In this document: one piece after another, positions 22,389-35,265 of the stretch
How the letters are laid out: each line of letters begins with the position of its first letter
Numbering within the stretch: position 1 is the stretch's first letter
Made by a program: the position numbers and the translations under genes
Notes under the pieces: model-generated
Databases searched by the model: none
What the model was told of the DNA's origin: nothing
What the model saw: the letters and a program-made list of their open reading frames with translations, nothing else
From: Ananas comosus
Lineage: Eukaryota > Streptophyta > Magnoliopsida > Poales > Bromeliaceae
Direction of reading: 5' to 3'
NCBI RefSeq assembly: GCF_001540865.1
Contig: NC_033630.1
Location: forward strand, 1,707,147 to 1,771,146
Length of the DNA: 64,000 nt

Positions 22389-23193
22389 ATTTTTACTATT
22401 TGGATTTTAGGCCAACATAAATTTAAAGAAGCCTATATTTTGTGAATTTTAATTATTAGATTAAGATTCTAATTTTTTAATTTTCTTTCAACTTTTCACC
22501 TAGTAGTAGGTCTGACAATTTAACTTACTGTTTGCGAGCTAGCTTGCGTCCGGCTCATTTAACAAACGAGAGAACTCGAGCCGGCCCTAACTCGCTCATG
22601 TTCGGCTCATTGTCAGCTCTAAAGGAACCTAGTTGATTGCAGAATATAGCAAGTAAATCAATGAACAAAAAACTTGTTCAAAGTATATATACAGTTGGTA
22701 TGATAAATTTAATCAACTACAAATCCAAACACACACTCTAATTTAGTGACTAACTTGTCACAGTTGAGATAAGTATGAAAAGACTCAAGTAAAATCAGCT
22801 CAAAATCAGAAAAATTTACACGTGATCGAAAATGAAAGTACCATAACAAACGAAAACTGCTGTGAAAGTAATAATAATAAAAAAGCAGAAAATATAAATT
22901 ATAACCTACCCGAGTTACATTCTCTTGCGAAATTAATTGCAATCCATTCTTATTCACTCGCATATTCCCATCCAGGAATGTCCCACTCTCTGTTCTGAGG
23001 ATCCAAAAGGGATTAAGAAAAGAACAAAAAACCCAACACATTTCCGTTAGTTAAAACTAATAACGAAGATCAAAAACCAAAGAAGAAGAGGTGATTAATC
23101 AAGGAGATTGAAAATGGGAGCTCACAGGAAATCGCCGAGGGGGATCGCTTGATCGGGAACGGCGAGGGTGAGCTGCTTCGGGTTCTTCTTCAT
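20518..23193 (-). CDS. Group A MAP kinase kinase (MKK1/MKK2/MKK6-like)
   Basis: Nine exons on the minus strand: 23126-23193, 22910-22994, 21957-22091, 21640-21864, 21370-21552, 21063-21280, 20888-20933, 20728-20802 and 20518-20628, about 381 aa. All junctions keep phase. N-terminus [15 protein letters not shown], then the group A segment [19 protein letters not shown]. Kinase domain: P-loop GHGSGAAV with the ATP lysine in FAVK, catalytic [11 protein letters not shown], and the plant MAPKK activation site S-x5-T as SKEERIT. Then [28 protein letters not shown] and [18 protein letters not shown], which is closest to MKK1/2. It would phosphorylate MAPKs of the MPK4/MPK13 type (known for the group). 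The third P-loop glycine is Ala, and VTGT replaces the usual FVGT. Exon 9 and the stop at 20518 are the least certain; a strong donor (gtgagt) inside exon 9 could shorten or extend the tail. Confidence 0.86.
22170..22620. mobile_element. hAT-like MITE in MAPKK intron 2
   Basis: 451 bp between perfect 8-bp direct repeats AAAGGAAC (22162-22169 and 22621-22628). The left end TAGGGTTGGCAATCCAGCT and right end ATTGTCAGCTCT are imperfectly inverted. The arms are rich in GTTCGGCTC/GAGCCGAAC-type motifs around an AT core with an (AT)n run. The 8-bp duplication and TAGGG start fit hAT non-autonomous elements. No transposase. Confidence 0.85.
22335..22383. repeat. (AT)n microsatellite
   Basis: About 24 AT units inside the hAT-like MITE core. 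Confidence 0.95.
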
Positions 23194-23519
23194 GATCTTC
23201 GGAAACTAGGGTTTCGAGATAGATCGAATGCGTTGTTTGGCGTGCGCGCGAGAGAGAGTGAGAGGAAGAGGAAGAGGACGAAGAAGGAAAAGAGAGGAAG
23301 TGCGTGCGGCGACTTACTGCTGTTTCCATTGGACAAAGGCGACGACTAGCAAAGCAAGTCGTCGTTTTGTTTGCGTGCGCGCGCCCGCGCGTTCGGAAAA
23401 AAACCAGAAAGAGCGCCGTACAGATATACCCAGTGCATTTGAAAGATTAAATAAATAATAAAAAAAGGGTAGTTGCTTATGTACCTCTGGAAGACTTTCT
23501 GATTTATTTTTCTTACCAG

Positions 23520-23960
23520 ATTTATATTAAAAATATTTTTTTATATTTTAATATATTTTAAATATATTTTTAGAGTTAAATTCTGATAATGAACTATTAG
23601 CAATAGCTATTATTTTTATAAAATTATTATTTTATCCTTTCAAATATGTCTTTTCATCATCACCGAATTTTCTTATTTATTTGTCCTTAAGTTAGGGGCA
23701 CAAAAAGTGTTTTGATTTTTGGTCTTTTCAAATACGTCCTTCCACCATCACCAATATTTTTTATTTGTAAATAAACATTTTGATATTTTTAAAATCCTAA
23801 TAGATATTTAACTTATATTTAACCCAAGTTAACTTAATATGTGATAACTGTAGGGATATTCTGAAATAATAGAGAAACATATAAGAGATAGATTAGAAAG
23901 AAAAAAAAATAAATAAATAAAATATTTCTAAAGTTTTAAGAGTATATAGACAATTATTCC
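23520..23960 (-). repeat. Dispersed AT-rich repeat, reverse copy
   Basis: Reverse-orientation relative of the repeat at 1195-1990. Shared pieces include TTTTGATTTTTGGTCTTTTC, CCTTCCACCATCACC, the CAAGTTAACTTAATATGTGATAACTG block and the tail TTTCTAAAGTTTTAAGAGTA. This copy lacks the LINE insertion and so shows the pre-insertion structure. Confidence 0.6.
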
Positions 23961-23997
23961 TACGAAACAAGAGTTGTTAGCCACATATGTAGGCCGT

Positions 23998-24226
23998 AGG
24001 GGTGTTAAACGGGTCGGCCCCGGCTCGGCCGGAATGGCTGCAGGCCGTGCTAGCCCATTCCCGGCCGGCCTGCAGCCCCGCCTGTGGCATGACACGACCC
24101 GGCCCGGTTCGGGCTGTAGGCAATGCTGGGCCGCAGTCTAATAAAAGATGGCCGGGCCCGACCCGGCTCGGATTGTAATCCGACCAGAGCCAAGCCACCT
24201 TGTGGCCCGTAGAAGATACCCCCCTA
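23998..24226. repeat. GC-rich GGCCCG-type dispersed repeat
   Basis: Begins TAGGGGTGTTAAACGGGTC and ends near ATACCCCCCTAC, with many GGCCCGGCTCGG-like motifs in between. The TAGGGGTG/CCCCCTA ends resemble the hAT-like MITEs of this window, but I see no clean target duplication. The ORF on the minus strand is a by-product of the repeat. Confidence 0.45.
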
Positions 24227-24341
24227 CGCGTATCCCTCTCTTCTTAATTTTTCTTTCCGCCCTCCATTCTCCAATACGAATAATATAATGCCTATCTCTC
24301 AAAAAAAAAAAAATATAATGCCTACACCATTATTTTTTTTA

Positions 24342-24712
24342 GGAAAAACTTCAAAAACCCCATGTAGTTTCACACTTTTTCATTTTAGTACTATGTGGTT
24401 TAAAGTGTATCAAGTTAGTACCTTATGGTTTTGCACTTTATTACTTTAGTACCCTGTGGTTTCACACTTTATCACTTTAGTACCCTGTGGATTAAAAAAC
24501 CACAGGGTACTAACTTGATACAAAATTAAAACCACAGGGTACTAAAGTGATAAAGTGCAAAACTACAGGATACTAACTTGAAATATTTTAAACCACAGGG
24601 TACTAAAGTGATAAAGTGAGAAACCACATGATACTAACTTGATACATTTTAAACCACATGGTATTAAAGTGAAAAAAATTGAAACCACAAGGGGAGTTTT
24701 TGAAGTTTTCCC
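24342..24712. mobile_element. Fold-back element, family C copy 1 (Mutator-like)
   Basis: Terminal inverted ends GGAAAAACTTCAAAAACC and GTTTTTGAAGTTTTCCC. The inside is a palindrome of repeated CCCTGTGGTTT / TTTAGTACC / AAAGTGTATCAAGTTAGTA modules and their complements. Flanked by T7A on both sides, a possible target duplication blurred by homopolymer. Same family as 54,730-55,180. Confidence 0.75.
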
Positions 24713-24719
24713 TTTTTTT

Positions 24720-25915
24720 ATGATAAATATAGTAAAATTAAAATTAATCCGATAAATACAATTTACATTATATAAGAGACAATGTATAAAAAAAATGCTG
24801 AGTTTGAATTTTTCATAATAGAGTTTAAAAATACAGTATATAAGATATTTTTATAGATCTGGTGCCCGAAATAATTTTTTCATTATTATTCCATGCATTC
24901 ATTGAATAACTTTTTTCTCTAATTCTTTTTTATGCATGACTTTATTAAATAATTTTAATTACTAGTAGAAAAATAATTTTAATTTCTACTAATGCTTACA
25001 TTTCTCTTACACTTTTTATTTTTTTATGTATTTTAGCCAACTTTATTTATACTTTTTTAAATATATATTTCTTATTTTTTATATTTAGAATTTCATAAAA
25101 TTATCTAATTAATAATGAGTTGTACAACATTTTTCTTTATACAAATATTGTGATAAAATTTCTTAATCAAATATCATTAATAAATATTATATTATCTTTT
25201 AATACTCATATTATTAACTATTTATTTATGCATATATTATTATTAATTAGTTGCTCTTATAAAAACTTATTTACAGTGTTGGTTGATTTACGATTGCTCG
25301 GGAACATGTGGGAGTCTTATTGTGTTTAGTTTTTTTCTATGTGGAAGTTCTGTTGCTTTGCGCAGTTGCTAAATTCACTACTTAATGAAGGAAACGGTAA
25401 CGTATTATCTTCCTCTTAAAAAAAAAAACTTATTCACACATATACTAATTTAAACTATTTTTAATTAAATTAATTTTATTTGTTACTTTAACTAATAATC
25501 TGAGTAATTAGTTATATAATTTAATAAAAAAATTATTTATTAAAATATTTTATATCTACAATGTCATTCGGATACTTAACTAGTTCTATTTTTTTTTTTT
25601 TTTTTTTAAAAAGGGAAAATCCTCGCATTCGGGTTTGAATAGTAGACCGCAGAGCAAAGGCGACGCATCGAGCCTCCAAATTCGAATCAAGCCAATCAGC
25701 TTGGTCTGACTATTCAACGACATACATGTACCGTCGGATCAAATGATCTAACGGCTATTAACTACTTGCCACGTCACACGTATACCTGCTCGTACATCAG
25801 ATCTCAACCGTCCGATGGTCGATCGCCACGAATCTCCTACTCGCTTATTATTTGTTAATTAAATAAATAAATCTGGAGCTCTGGAGACGGTTCTCCGCTA
25901 CCCCGCTCTAGGTAT
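24720..25915. other. Gene-free spacer and derlin promoter side
   Basis: Very AT-rich to about 25,600, with a degraded SINE 3' end near 25,340-25,430 (CTTAATGAAGGAAACGGTAA...CTCTTAAAAAAA). From 25,620 the sequence is GC-balanced with ACGTCACACG and CCACGTCACA motifs (bZIP-type ACGT cores) that could belong to the derlin promoter. That reading is inference. Confidence 0.4.
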
Positions 25916-25918
25916 AGC

Positions 25919-25921
<3 letters not shown>

Positions 25922-25974
<53 letters not shown>

Positions 25975-25978
25975 GGGG
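25922..25978 (+). repeat. (GA)n plus G15 tract in the derlin leader
   Basis: About 21 GA units followed immediately by 15 G, ending 27 bases before the derlin ATG at 26006. GA tracts in plant leaders are known binding sites for BBR/BPC GAGA factors. The G15 run is unusual. Confidence 0.9.
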
Positions 25979-26005
25979 ATTCGAATCGAGTGCAACTGTT
26001 TGGGG

Positions 26006-29000
26006 ATGTCGACTCCCGCGGAGTAAGTTCAAATTCTTTCTTAGAACTAAAATTTTGGTTTTTAATTCTCTAATTTTTGGCTTGTTTAGGTTACGAATTA
26101 TTGTTCTTTTGGTTTGATTTGGTTGCTTCCTAAAAGACGGACTTTATTAGGTTCATACGATCCAAAATTTGGTGTAATTTGATCTTAATTTCGGTAAAAT
26201 TGATGAAAAATCGATTTAGAGCTTGCCAGAAGGTAACAAAGTAGTGGTCATTGTGATACGTTGGCCTCCGAATTTGGGGGAACTTTGTGTAGCTTCTCCT
26301 GAGAGGTATTCCTATGATTTGCATTTGTTACTGCGGGGAAAATGATATGAAAATTGTGTTATGTGCGGATAATTACATATTGGTAGAGTGGTGAACTTAG
26401 ATCTTTTTAATTTAATAGACTTATCGGAGTAGTCGAGGCATTGACTTGCATATTTCTTGTAATGCTTTAGATATTGATGCTGTATTGTATTGTTTTCTGC
26501 TGCAATGAGAGTAAGAAGGAGATTGATCAAAAATATAAACATGAAGAGTTTCCATGTTGAGTTTCTACCTTTAAACGATGGTAAATACTAAATATAGATG
26601 ATTATTTAGATTACATATTTATCTGAGTTGAGGTCAAACTAGTTATCTCTAGAAAATCCCTGCATGCTATGCTACTCTATGTTTTTTGTAGGCAATTTAC
26701 TTGCACATGTTGTTAAATAAGCTGTGCTTCGTAATTTTTAAGGTCCTCTCATATAAGTGTGCTTCCTGCATGCAAGGTCTTCTTGGAGAGGATATCGTGT
26801 CATGGGCATGATCATCAGGCATTATGTGATACTGTTTAGGCTCTGAGATTGCAAACTTGTCTATAGATTATATATATTATATGCCATATAATACACAAAC
26901 AGGCATTTATTTATTGAATTGTGTATTTGCTATCGGTGTGTGTAGTTTATTGCCAATATTAACCATTCTTCGCTAGTGACAGCTAGCCTGCTTAGGTCTA
27001 AGTTCTAACTGTTTTTTTATTCTTTCAGATACTATAAGTCGCTTCCACCAGTGAGCAAGGCCTATGGCACAATTTGTGTGTTGACCACTGCCGCATACCA
27101 GTTGGGTCTCTTGAGTCCTTTACATATTGCTTTAATCCCTGAGTTAGTATTTAAACACTTTCAGGTACTCTTTCCCTGCTTTTGTGATTTTCAGTTTTAG
27201 CTTTCTTTGTTTCTTTTGGCTAAATCTACTAAAAGATTACTGCGTACTCAGTTACCAGCTGACTTTATTTATTTGGTCCGGTTTGCTTGATGTATTGGTC
27301 ATAGATATTCCTAGGTCATGCTATAAACACATACATTCTCATCAAAAGAATAAAGGCAATTAGTTCCCGAGCGAAATATGCTTGTCGTACCTCCCATATC
27401 TGGTTTCTTGTTTCACATGATTGGAATAAAAGGCCTCTAATGTGCAATAATATGGCATTTATTTTCTTGAGTCATGCAATTATCTGTCAGCATTGCATAA
27501 AATTAGGTCTTTCTGACTGATGTACTTGACTATTAGTGCTTCATTTTAAATGAACCTACTTCATGAAGGTATAATCCTTTTCTTTTAATTATCTTTTCAT
27601 TTTCTAAAATCTTGGTTATTTGACTAAATTTATTTTATCTTGTAAAATCTTGATCATGTTTCCCTAGAATTTGCACTAAAGGACTAGTTGAATGGTTGGC
27701 TTGTGTTGTTGAGTCTGTTTACGTCCAAGGTTTAGTGCCCCTTTTGAGTTATGTGCAGCATCTTTCCAGATCCAACTGTCTCCACTTTACTGAGAATTCA
27801 TCTCCTTATTTGTCATTCCTAACCTTATTAGGACTCCATTAAGGACATTAGGCATAAAAGAGTCCTTTTATTCAATTTAATATACACAAGAATTGAGATT
27901 AACAAAGGGCAGTTTATTTTATTGTAAGTTAGGGTTTGAAATACTCGCAGACCAAAGAGAAAATTGCAAGCTTTCAGTTAGTTGTATAATTTCTTAACTG
28001 TGTGCTATTACATGGCAAGAGAATCTCAACATTGACGGCAATGTTGTATTTAGTTTAGCAACTACTTTTATGAGCTTTTCTTTAACTGTCGATCCATGTG
28101 GGAGTATGCCTTATAATCTTTGTTTTGTTTACTTTTGGCATATTTGACATGCAATTTTGGAATTTGTCTGTCAGCAAAAGTCATTTTATCTGAATATTGT
28201 CTTCAAACTGAATGACTGTTGAAAGCCCTGCAAATCTAATTTATTGGTTTATAATAAGACTTAATTGTTGGAGGTTTTAAATTAAGTATTGTTTGAAATA
28301 ACTCAACTTTGTCCTTTATTCCTGTTTTGATTAACCACCTTGGCAGATTTGGAGGCTGTTTACAAACTTCTTTTTCCTCGGAAAATTCTCTATCAACTTT
28401 GGTATTCGCCTCCTTATGATGTAAGTTTTTAAAGTATTAAACTGGAAGCAAAATAAGGTTATGGAGCATATTAGCTTATGCCGAATATTTCTGTCATGTA
28501 GAGCAAGATATGGTGTACAGTTGGAGAAGGGTCCATTTGAAAAACGTACTGCCGACTTCTTGTGGATGATGATATTTGGTGCCATTACTTTACTGGTCAG
28601 TGTTTGTTTCTGTAAAAGTTTCATCTTGATGCTTGTTTACTTAACGAGAAAAAGTTGGTCAATATACTTAACTTCATTTACATTGATATCAGGCATTATC
28701 TGCTGTACCACCACTCTGGTCTCCTTTCTTAGGAATATCTATGGTTTTCATGCTTCTTTATGTTTGGAGTAGAGAGTATCCAAATGCACAAATAAACATA
28801 TATGGCCTTGTCAGCCTGAAGGTATCCTTTTCAATCTTTTTCTACATCAAAATTTTTTTTTTCACTCATCAGCACATGGTTTGAGCTTGTAGATATTTTT
28901 ATTACAAGAAATTATCCATCATGGTCTTGTAGGCATTTTATCTACCTTGGACGATGCTTGCGTTGGATGTGATATTCGGTTCGCCTCTTATGCCTGATCT

Positions 29001-29564
29001 TCTGGGAATCGTTGCTGGGCATCTTTACTACTTCCTCACAGTGCTGCATCCACTTTCTGGCGGAAGAAACATACTAAAGACTCCCCTCTGGGTGTATCCT
29101 TTCACATCATTCTTTTGAGCAGCCATTTAACTGCTAAATTTTTCATCATGCAAATTAAGTCGGTAATCATTTGGAGATCAACTTATTGAAATAAAACATT
29201 GGAAATGATGCTTACATATGTACCCCACCAGAATTCTCTTTACGTGTATATATCTGCAAAATCTGAATATTCATATTTTGCCAAGACTCCCATATATGCA
29301 AAATTAACCGAATTTAAAAAAAAAAATTTCTATTACAAAACTACTTCCTATGTATTAGATGACTCTCCAACTGAAGATTAGGGTAGTTGGTAAGAAAATT
29401 TTCTTTTCCCCACTTTAAGTCCCAATGGAAACCCTGACCAAGTGAAATATAGACACAGATTAGTTGCTCGGTGGAGGTTGGGAGTGCAGTCGAACTCGCC
29501 AGTGCAACCTAGCAGCAGTTCCAGCGGCGCATTCAGGGGAAGAAGCTACCGACTCGACAGATAA
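26006..29564 (+). CDS. Derlin (DER1-like ERAD membrane protein)
   Basis: Seven exons, 26006-26022, 27029-27164, 28347-28420, 28502-28595, 28693-28821, 28933-29093 and 29453-29564, in phase throughout, giving 240 aa. The start [19 protein letters not shown] is nearly invariant in plant derlins. Signatures: [14 protein letters not shown] (with the WR motif), [58 protein letters not shown] (GxxxG-type rhomboid-fold motif) and the C-terminus [12 protein letters not shown]. Derlins are multi-pass ER-membrane pseudoproteases that help retrotranslocate misfolded proteins for degradation. The hydrophobic segments fit this topology. The 17-bp first exon is separated by a 1-kb intron. Exon 6 must end at 29093 (donor gtatcc), not at the nearer gtgtat, to restore WVHRLVARW. 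It is Derlin-1/2 like; the subgroup was not decided. Confidence 0.93.
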
Positions 29565-30948
29565 ATAGGGTTTGCTTTTGCACGATAAATTTCCTGTGAT
29601 AATCAATGAAGTTTTAGTCTTTTCACATAATGTACCATCGATGGATAGATTCATTGAATTATTTACGTTTTATTGACTTAGTTTGATCAAAATTCAATGA
29701 ATCTAACCAGTCATTAGGAAAAAGTGAAGCTGTTAATATCACTTTCCACCTGTTATTTTTTTTACCTTCTGTTTGATGGAAGAACTAAGGTGGTAGGTAT
29801 ATATCTGACTTGTACTGGTGGATGTGGGTGTTTTAGATCTTCAGAATTTTCAGCATCTGTTTAATTCTTCGCTTCACATGAAGTTAGAAGAATTTGCCAT
29901 CTTTCTCTTGTGGTTTTATGAAAGTGGATCACCAAACAGGTTGATTTTTAACAAGTGGTGTTCAACAAATGGGTCCAATCGGATCGTGACAACTTTGATT
30001 GCTGTTCCTCGAAGCAACCTGGTGACGTCGATACTTTATCTTTTGAATTATTTGAATTAGTTATTATGTATGTTCACGTCAACTTTTCTCAACTTCACTA
30101 CACTTGTATTGTGGCGATAATAAAGATTAGAGTACCTGTGGCATCATCTTCGTTTTATATAGCCATTAATAGATCATAAAGCGATGTGCGATTTCGGGGG
30201 ATGGGGAGTTTTTTATGCTGCTGTTTTGTACAATTGTCGCTAGGAAAGTCGTTAGAAAACGGGCACAATCTTTTATTGATCACAAGTTTTAGACTATTCA
30301 ATTGATTTCAATTACTAAAATAATTTGAAAATAGAATTAAATACTCTACATTTAGTACAATAAACTTACTAAATTTATTCGCAATATTGGATGGATTAAA
30401 TTTTGCAGGTGGTATATAAATATATAATGCACAAAACAAATTTCTGCTTTTTTTTTTTTTGTGAACCACGTTTAATCAAATATTCACTTTTTATTGTAAA
30501 AAAAAAATACTTTGGATCTCTCGAACCAATTTTATATATTTTTACTATGTTAGCGTTTATAATGTAATCATTTTTGCTAGTTAATATATTGCGTCATTTT
30601 GTTAATATGTTAATAATATTAAAAAATGAAAATTTAAAAGATAAATAGTAGCATTCAATGCAATTAATAAATGAGTGAGACTCTCCAGTTAGTTACCAGC
30701 AATACTTATAGCCTATTCAATTTATTTTTAAAAAAAAACCAAACATGCCTAAACTTCAACGTAATTTAATATCAACCCCGGAATTTTCAAATTGAAATTA
30801 TATTACCTAAATGTAAATTCAACTTGAATCGCTTTATCGTACATAGCTCTAAGATTTTTCAAAAAAATAAATTAAATACCTGTACAAATTAATTATTTGT
30901 CGGTGAGAATATCTCATTTCGGTGCTCTACAATCCCCTCTCTCTCTCT

Positions 30949-30990
<42 letters not shown>

Positions 30991-31170
30991 GCTTTTATTC
31001 GCGTCCGCGTTTTGTTCACGCAAACCACTTCCCTTTTTAGGGAGCGAGATAGCATTAGTACCCATAGCGTGCTCCGCGAGAGAGCTCGATCGAGTTGAGC
31101 GTTCGATCGAAGCGGAGAAAGGAGGAAGAAGAAGAAGAGGAAGAGGAGGAGGAGGAGGAAGAAGAAGACG
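29565..31170. other. Derlin 3' flank and profilin promoter/leader
   Basis: AT-rich, no coding region supported. A run of about 37 A (30,951-30,987) preceded by CTCTCTCTCT could be a retrotransposon tail, but no body is recognised. Directly before the profilin ATG is a GAAGAAGAGGAGGAGG purine tract, typical of plant leaders. Confidence 0.45.
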
Positions 31171-34100
31171 ATGTCGTGGCAAGCGTACGTCGACGATCAT
31201 CTGATGTGCGAGATCGACGGCCAACATCTCTCCTCCGCCGCCATTCTCGGCCACGATAGTACCGTATGGGCTCAGAGCCCTAATTTCCCTCAGGTATCTG
31301 CACGATTTGCGTTCGATTTGGCTCAATTTGATGCTTAGGTTATGATTCGACTAATCGTGAACTCGTAGTTGATAGATCGGATCGGTGTTGAGTGATCTCT
31401 GCTGTGGATCGATTGTTTTGCTATGATCTCAGTTCGTTTTTTTAATTATGTTTTATTTAAGTTTGCGTGCAATTATTACTTTGTTTCGTGGATCAGAGGT
31501 TGTATGAGCCGCTTTGCGTGCCAAGGGGATCAGATCAAGTGATTTAAGACTCTTTTAGTCTTTGTATGTTGTTTATTTGGTAATTTATGCAATTTTTAGA
31601 TGTAATTTAATGATATGTTGTTTGCTCTTAGATGAGTAGCTGTATTAGCAAATGGAGAAAATGAATGATGCCAAAACGGTGTGTTAACAATTAAGGAAAT
31701 TAGATGGAAATTTAAATAGTAGATTTGAACAAAGCATAAGCAAAATCCCAGCCAGAAACTGTGAGTATAAACAAAAGATAGAATACAAGATAATGACACC
31801 TTGTCAGAGTTGTTAATTTAAACGTGACAAAAATGACAACAAAGTGCTGGTTTTAGTGTTGCCTAGTTAGCAAATCCTTTAGTTTTTTTTTTTTTTTTTT
31901 CAAATATAGCAGCGCACTGCAGTTTCATACTATCAGTTTCCTTGAATCGAGAATTGGTGATTAAGCCTACTAAAGATATCAGCTTATATCGATCTAACTT
32001 GTGCTGGGGACACTTAGTATTAGGATGTTTGCTTTTACTACTAATAGATTGATATTCTGGTAAGAAATTGTTTGATTTACGCAAAGACGCCATTTTTGGT
32101 TCCTTGAAGTTCTCTGTGTTTCTTCTCTCCACATTTGGGAACCGTTGTGTATATATTCACTGGATATGAGTCAATGTAAGGAATTTGCAATGTAATGAAT
32201 TTTATTCCCATAGCAACATTTATAAATTTCATTGTTCTTGGATTTGCTGGATGGTTGTTTTATTATTGTCTAATGCTAATCATTGCCACAATGCCACCTC
32301 ATAGTTGCATATTTGTACAATATATGTTTGCAGCTTATGCTGGCATGCTATGATGCTAATAGGTAGTAAATACTAAAAATCACAAAGTTCTCAGCATTTC
32401 TCGTGACAAAATTCTTGATCAAATATGCATAAGCAGAATCTTATTTAACAGGCGCTTGAATTTGTGGATGATACAGAAATTGTAACCTCTTAGGTTTTTT
32501 CGCTTTGCTTAGTTATGCAAATGTCATATCCACATTCACAATTGAGGCTGGGGTGTTATGGAAACATGAAGGTTCCTAATAAAACTATGAAGTTTTAATG
32601 TACCGTAGTTGAGTAATGATGTAGATTGCAAAGAAGGTGAATAAATGTGTGGTGCTTTCATGCTTTGTGATTGACTTATTTTACGTAATGTCTTTAGGAG
32701 TGAATATTTTTGTGTGTGAAAACCTTTTTTTTGGCTGGTCAAGGAAATCTTTAAAATGCCTTTTTCTGAGACCAAAACGTTAAACTTTGCAACGTAAATT
32801 ATTGCTGAGAGAGAGTTTTGATTCTTGTTACCTGCACCTAAAGATTAGAAGATAGAGAAGTGCTATGACGACTTTTTGTATTGTCAAAAATTGCACAGCC
32901 AACTCATCGGCCCGCTCAATGGGAGAATGTTGTATTCATGTAACTGCTTTATTTTCCCCAGGGGAATGAAAATGCTTTATTCATGTTGCTAGTCTTCTCA
33001 CCCCCCTCGCTCCTTCAGTTAATATTCTTGCAGCCAGTGTGTGACCTTTTGGTTCCTTTAATATAGGCATTTAATGATCTGAGAAACAAAGAGAAAAAAA
33101 AAAGCCATAGATGGGTTATGTTTGTCACTGTTATTGGAAAATTATGTGGAATTGCCTTTTGTTTATAATGAACCATTCTTGTTGTTGTTGTCTCCTTGTT
33201 TCTTTTCTTCCCTCTAATTTGTTTTGTCTAAATAATGAGCTGTGTTTTAGCATTCTTCTTTTAACATGTAAAAATTCAATTCCACAAACTACTTTATCAC
33301 TGTCACCTCTGATCACCAGAGGTTACATCAAATATGGTAGCAATGTCTCAATGCTACAACTTAGATGGTAGCAGATTGGAGAGGTGATACATCTGAATGA
33401 ACATGAGTAGTAATTACTTTCACTTTAAAGATCTGACTCAATGGCTTGATTGAAGTGTATTGTTGTTTCTACATTGGTTGTCTCGCTTCTCTAACTTTTT
33501 CCTTTTTCCACTCACCATCTTCTCTTTATCAAAATGCCTATAAATTACTGCAATCAAAATCTGCAGATAGTTTGTCTTTTAATTATAACGATCTATAGTC
33601 ATTTCTACTCTTACCATTATAATTTATTGATATTAGCTTGCATGTCCTGTAAGTCCATACATATTGCAATGCAATCCCATGTATGCATACATGCATGCTC
33701 CCGTACGGACATGTTCTTACTATCAAAGATTGGTTTTACTACGGTCTAACCTTGCCTGCTTGGCCAGTGTAAGCTCTATACACCTGTTCTTACAATAGTT
33801 TGTCTTATCATGTGAACACATAAGCTATTGAAAAAAGACAAAAATAAAGAAACAAAAGAAAAGAGCCAAAAGGGGAGGGGGGGGCCAAAACACCAAACTA
33901 TAAATGCGTACACAGAGACAAAGAAATTCTCTCTTGTGCTGAAGCCAACGTATGCAGATGGTATAACTACATTTCATGCTGATGAAACACTATAGTAATG
34001 AGCTTTTTTTATCTTTACTGGTTTTCATTTATTTATTGTATTAACTTGTTGTTTGTATTTTGCAGTTCAAGCCTGAAGAGATTAGTGCCATTTTGAATGA

Positions 34101-34806
34101 CTTTGAAAACCCTGGATCTCTTGCTCCAACTGGTTTATACCTTGGCGGTACAAAATACATGGTCATCCAAGGAGAGCCAGGGGTTGTCATTCGAGGAAAG
34201 AAGGTTTGGGCTACTCCGTATTCCCTTTTTTTTTTGTGCAGTGCATTTTTTTCATTTTCCATTCACCTTATCGTATCCAAGGTACAATCACTTGATGATT
34301 GAAAGTTCGACAGTCTCTTGTGCTTGAGCACGATTTTCCTCTTGTATGCATCATATGAAGAAATGAAGGAAATGCATACAAAGAGAATCAGTTTAGCGAA
34401 GTTAACAGCCAACAACAAAAAAGAAAAGAAAAGAAAAGAAAAGAAAAAGAAGCTACTAGCCAATAGGATTGCTTACTGCCAGTTTTCACAATCGAAGATT
34501 TTCCAATTCAGTGATGAAAAAAGTGCTAGTTCTGTGTAATGTCTGAAGAATTCCGTAGTCTTCTAGTTTTGGATTTTCCGTTTAACATGGTGCAATCGCT
34601 TTTTATTTTACTTTATTGCTTATTTATGTAGATAGAACAAGGGTTTGGTTATTTTCTCTGTTTCCTTATAGGGTACTGGAGGTATTACTGTGAAGAAAAC
34701 TAATCTTGCTTTGATCATTGGTGTATATGACGAACCAATGACTCCTGGCCAATGCAACATGGTTGTCGAGAGGCTCGGAGATTATCTCCTCGAGCAGGGC
34801 TTTTAA
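31171..34806 (+). CDS. Profilin
   Basis: Three exons, 31171-31293, 34066-34203 and 34672-34806, all phase 0, encode exactly 131 aa, the standard plant profilin length. The start is [20 protein letters not shown]. Conserved blocks are [52 protein letters not shown] and the C-terminal [15 protein letters not shown]. Profilin binds G-actin, poly-proline proteins and phosphoinositides in the cytosol and tunes actin polymerisation. Plant profilins are well-known pan-allergens. The exon layout (two introns, phase 0) is the plant standard, but intron 1 is long (about 2.8 kb), with no gene recognised in it. Confidence 0.97.
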
Positions 34807-35265
34807 ACCTGGTACATGTTTGTTTGGATGTTTTCTTTGAAATGTCCTGTCATTGCTATGCACGCAGTGAATAATTAGGGTTGGATTTGTCTGTGATATT
34901 TGTTGAAAATGTCTGCTAGTCGGTCGGCATGCTGGCATGTTCTCATGTTTTTACCGCAGACTTGTATGTAATGTTTGGCTTTCCCTGGGGTCATGACATT
35001 TTGTGATAAACTATTTATAATGAATTTGTGATGTCTTGTAGAAAATGTGCATGTTCTATGGGTTGCTTGTTTACTCGGTTGTTTCGGTACGCATGTAATT
35101 GCGTAGCCGAATATTGTGTAAAGATTGGCTTTGACAATTTGAGAATATGCTTAGAAGTTGAAGCTTCAGAACAAGTAAACTGTAACTCAAGCAAGTGACC
35201 GGAAGTCTTGGAAGTCTTAAAATAGGATTTATCTTTTATGCAGGTTTGAACAAGAATGTTTGAGT
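34807..35265. other. Profilin 3' UTR and flank
   Basis: T/G-rich sequence following the profilin stop, with TTGTGATAAACTATTTATAATG-like AT-rich elements that could serve polyadenylation. No coding region. Confidence 0.45.

Noticed and set aside
23977..24198. 73-codon minus-strand frame (WSDYNPSRVGPG...)
   Set aside because: It lies wholly within a GC-rich dispersed GGCCCG repeat.
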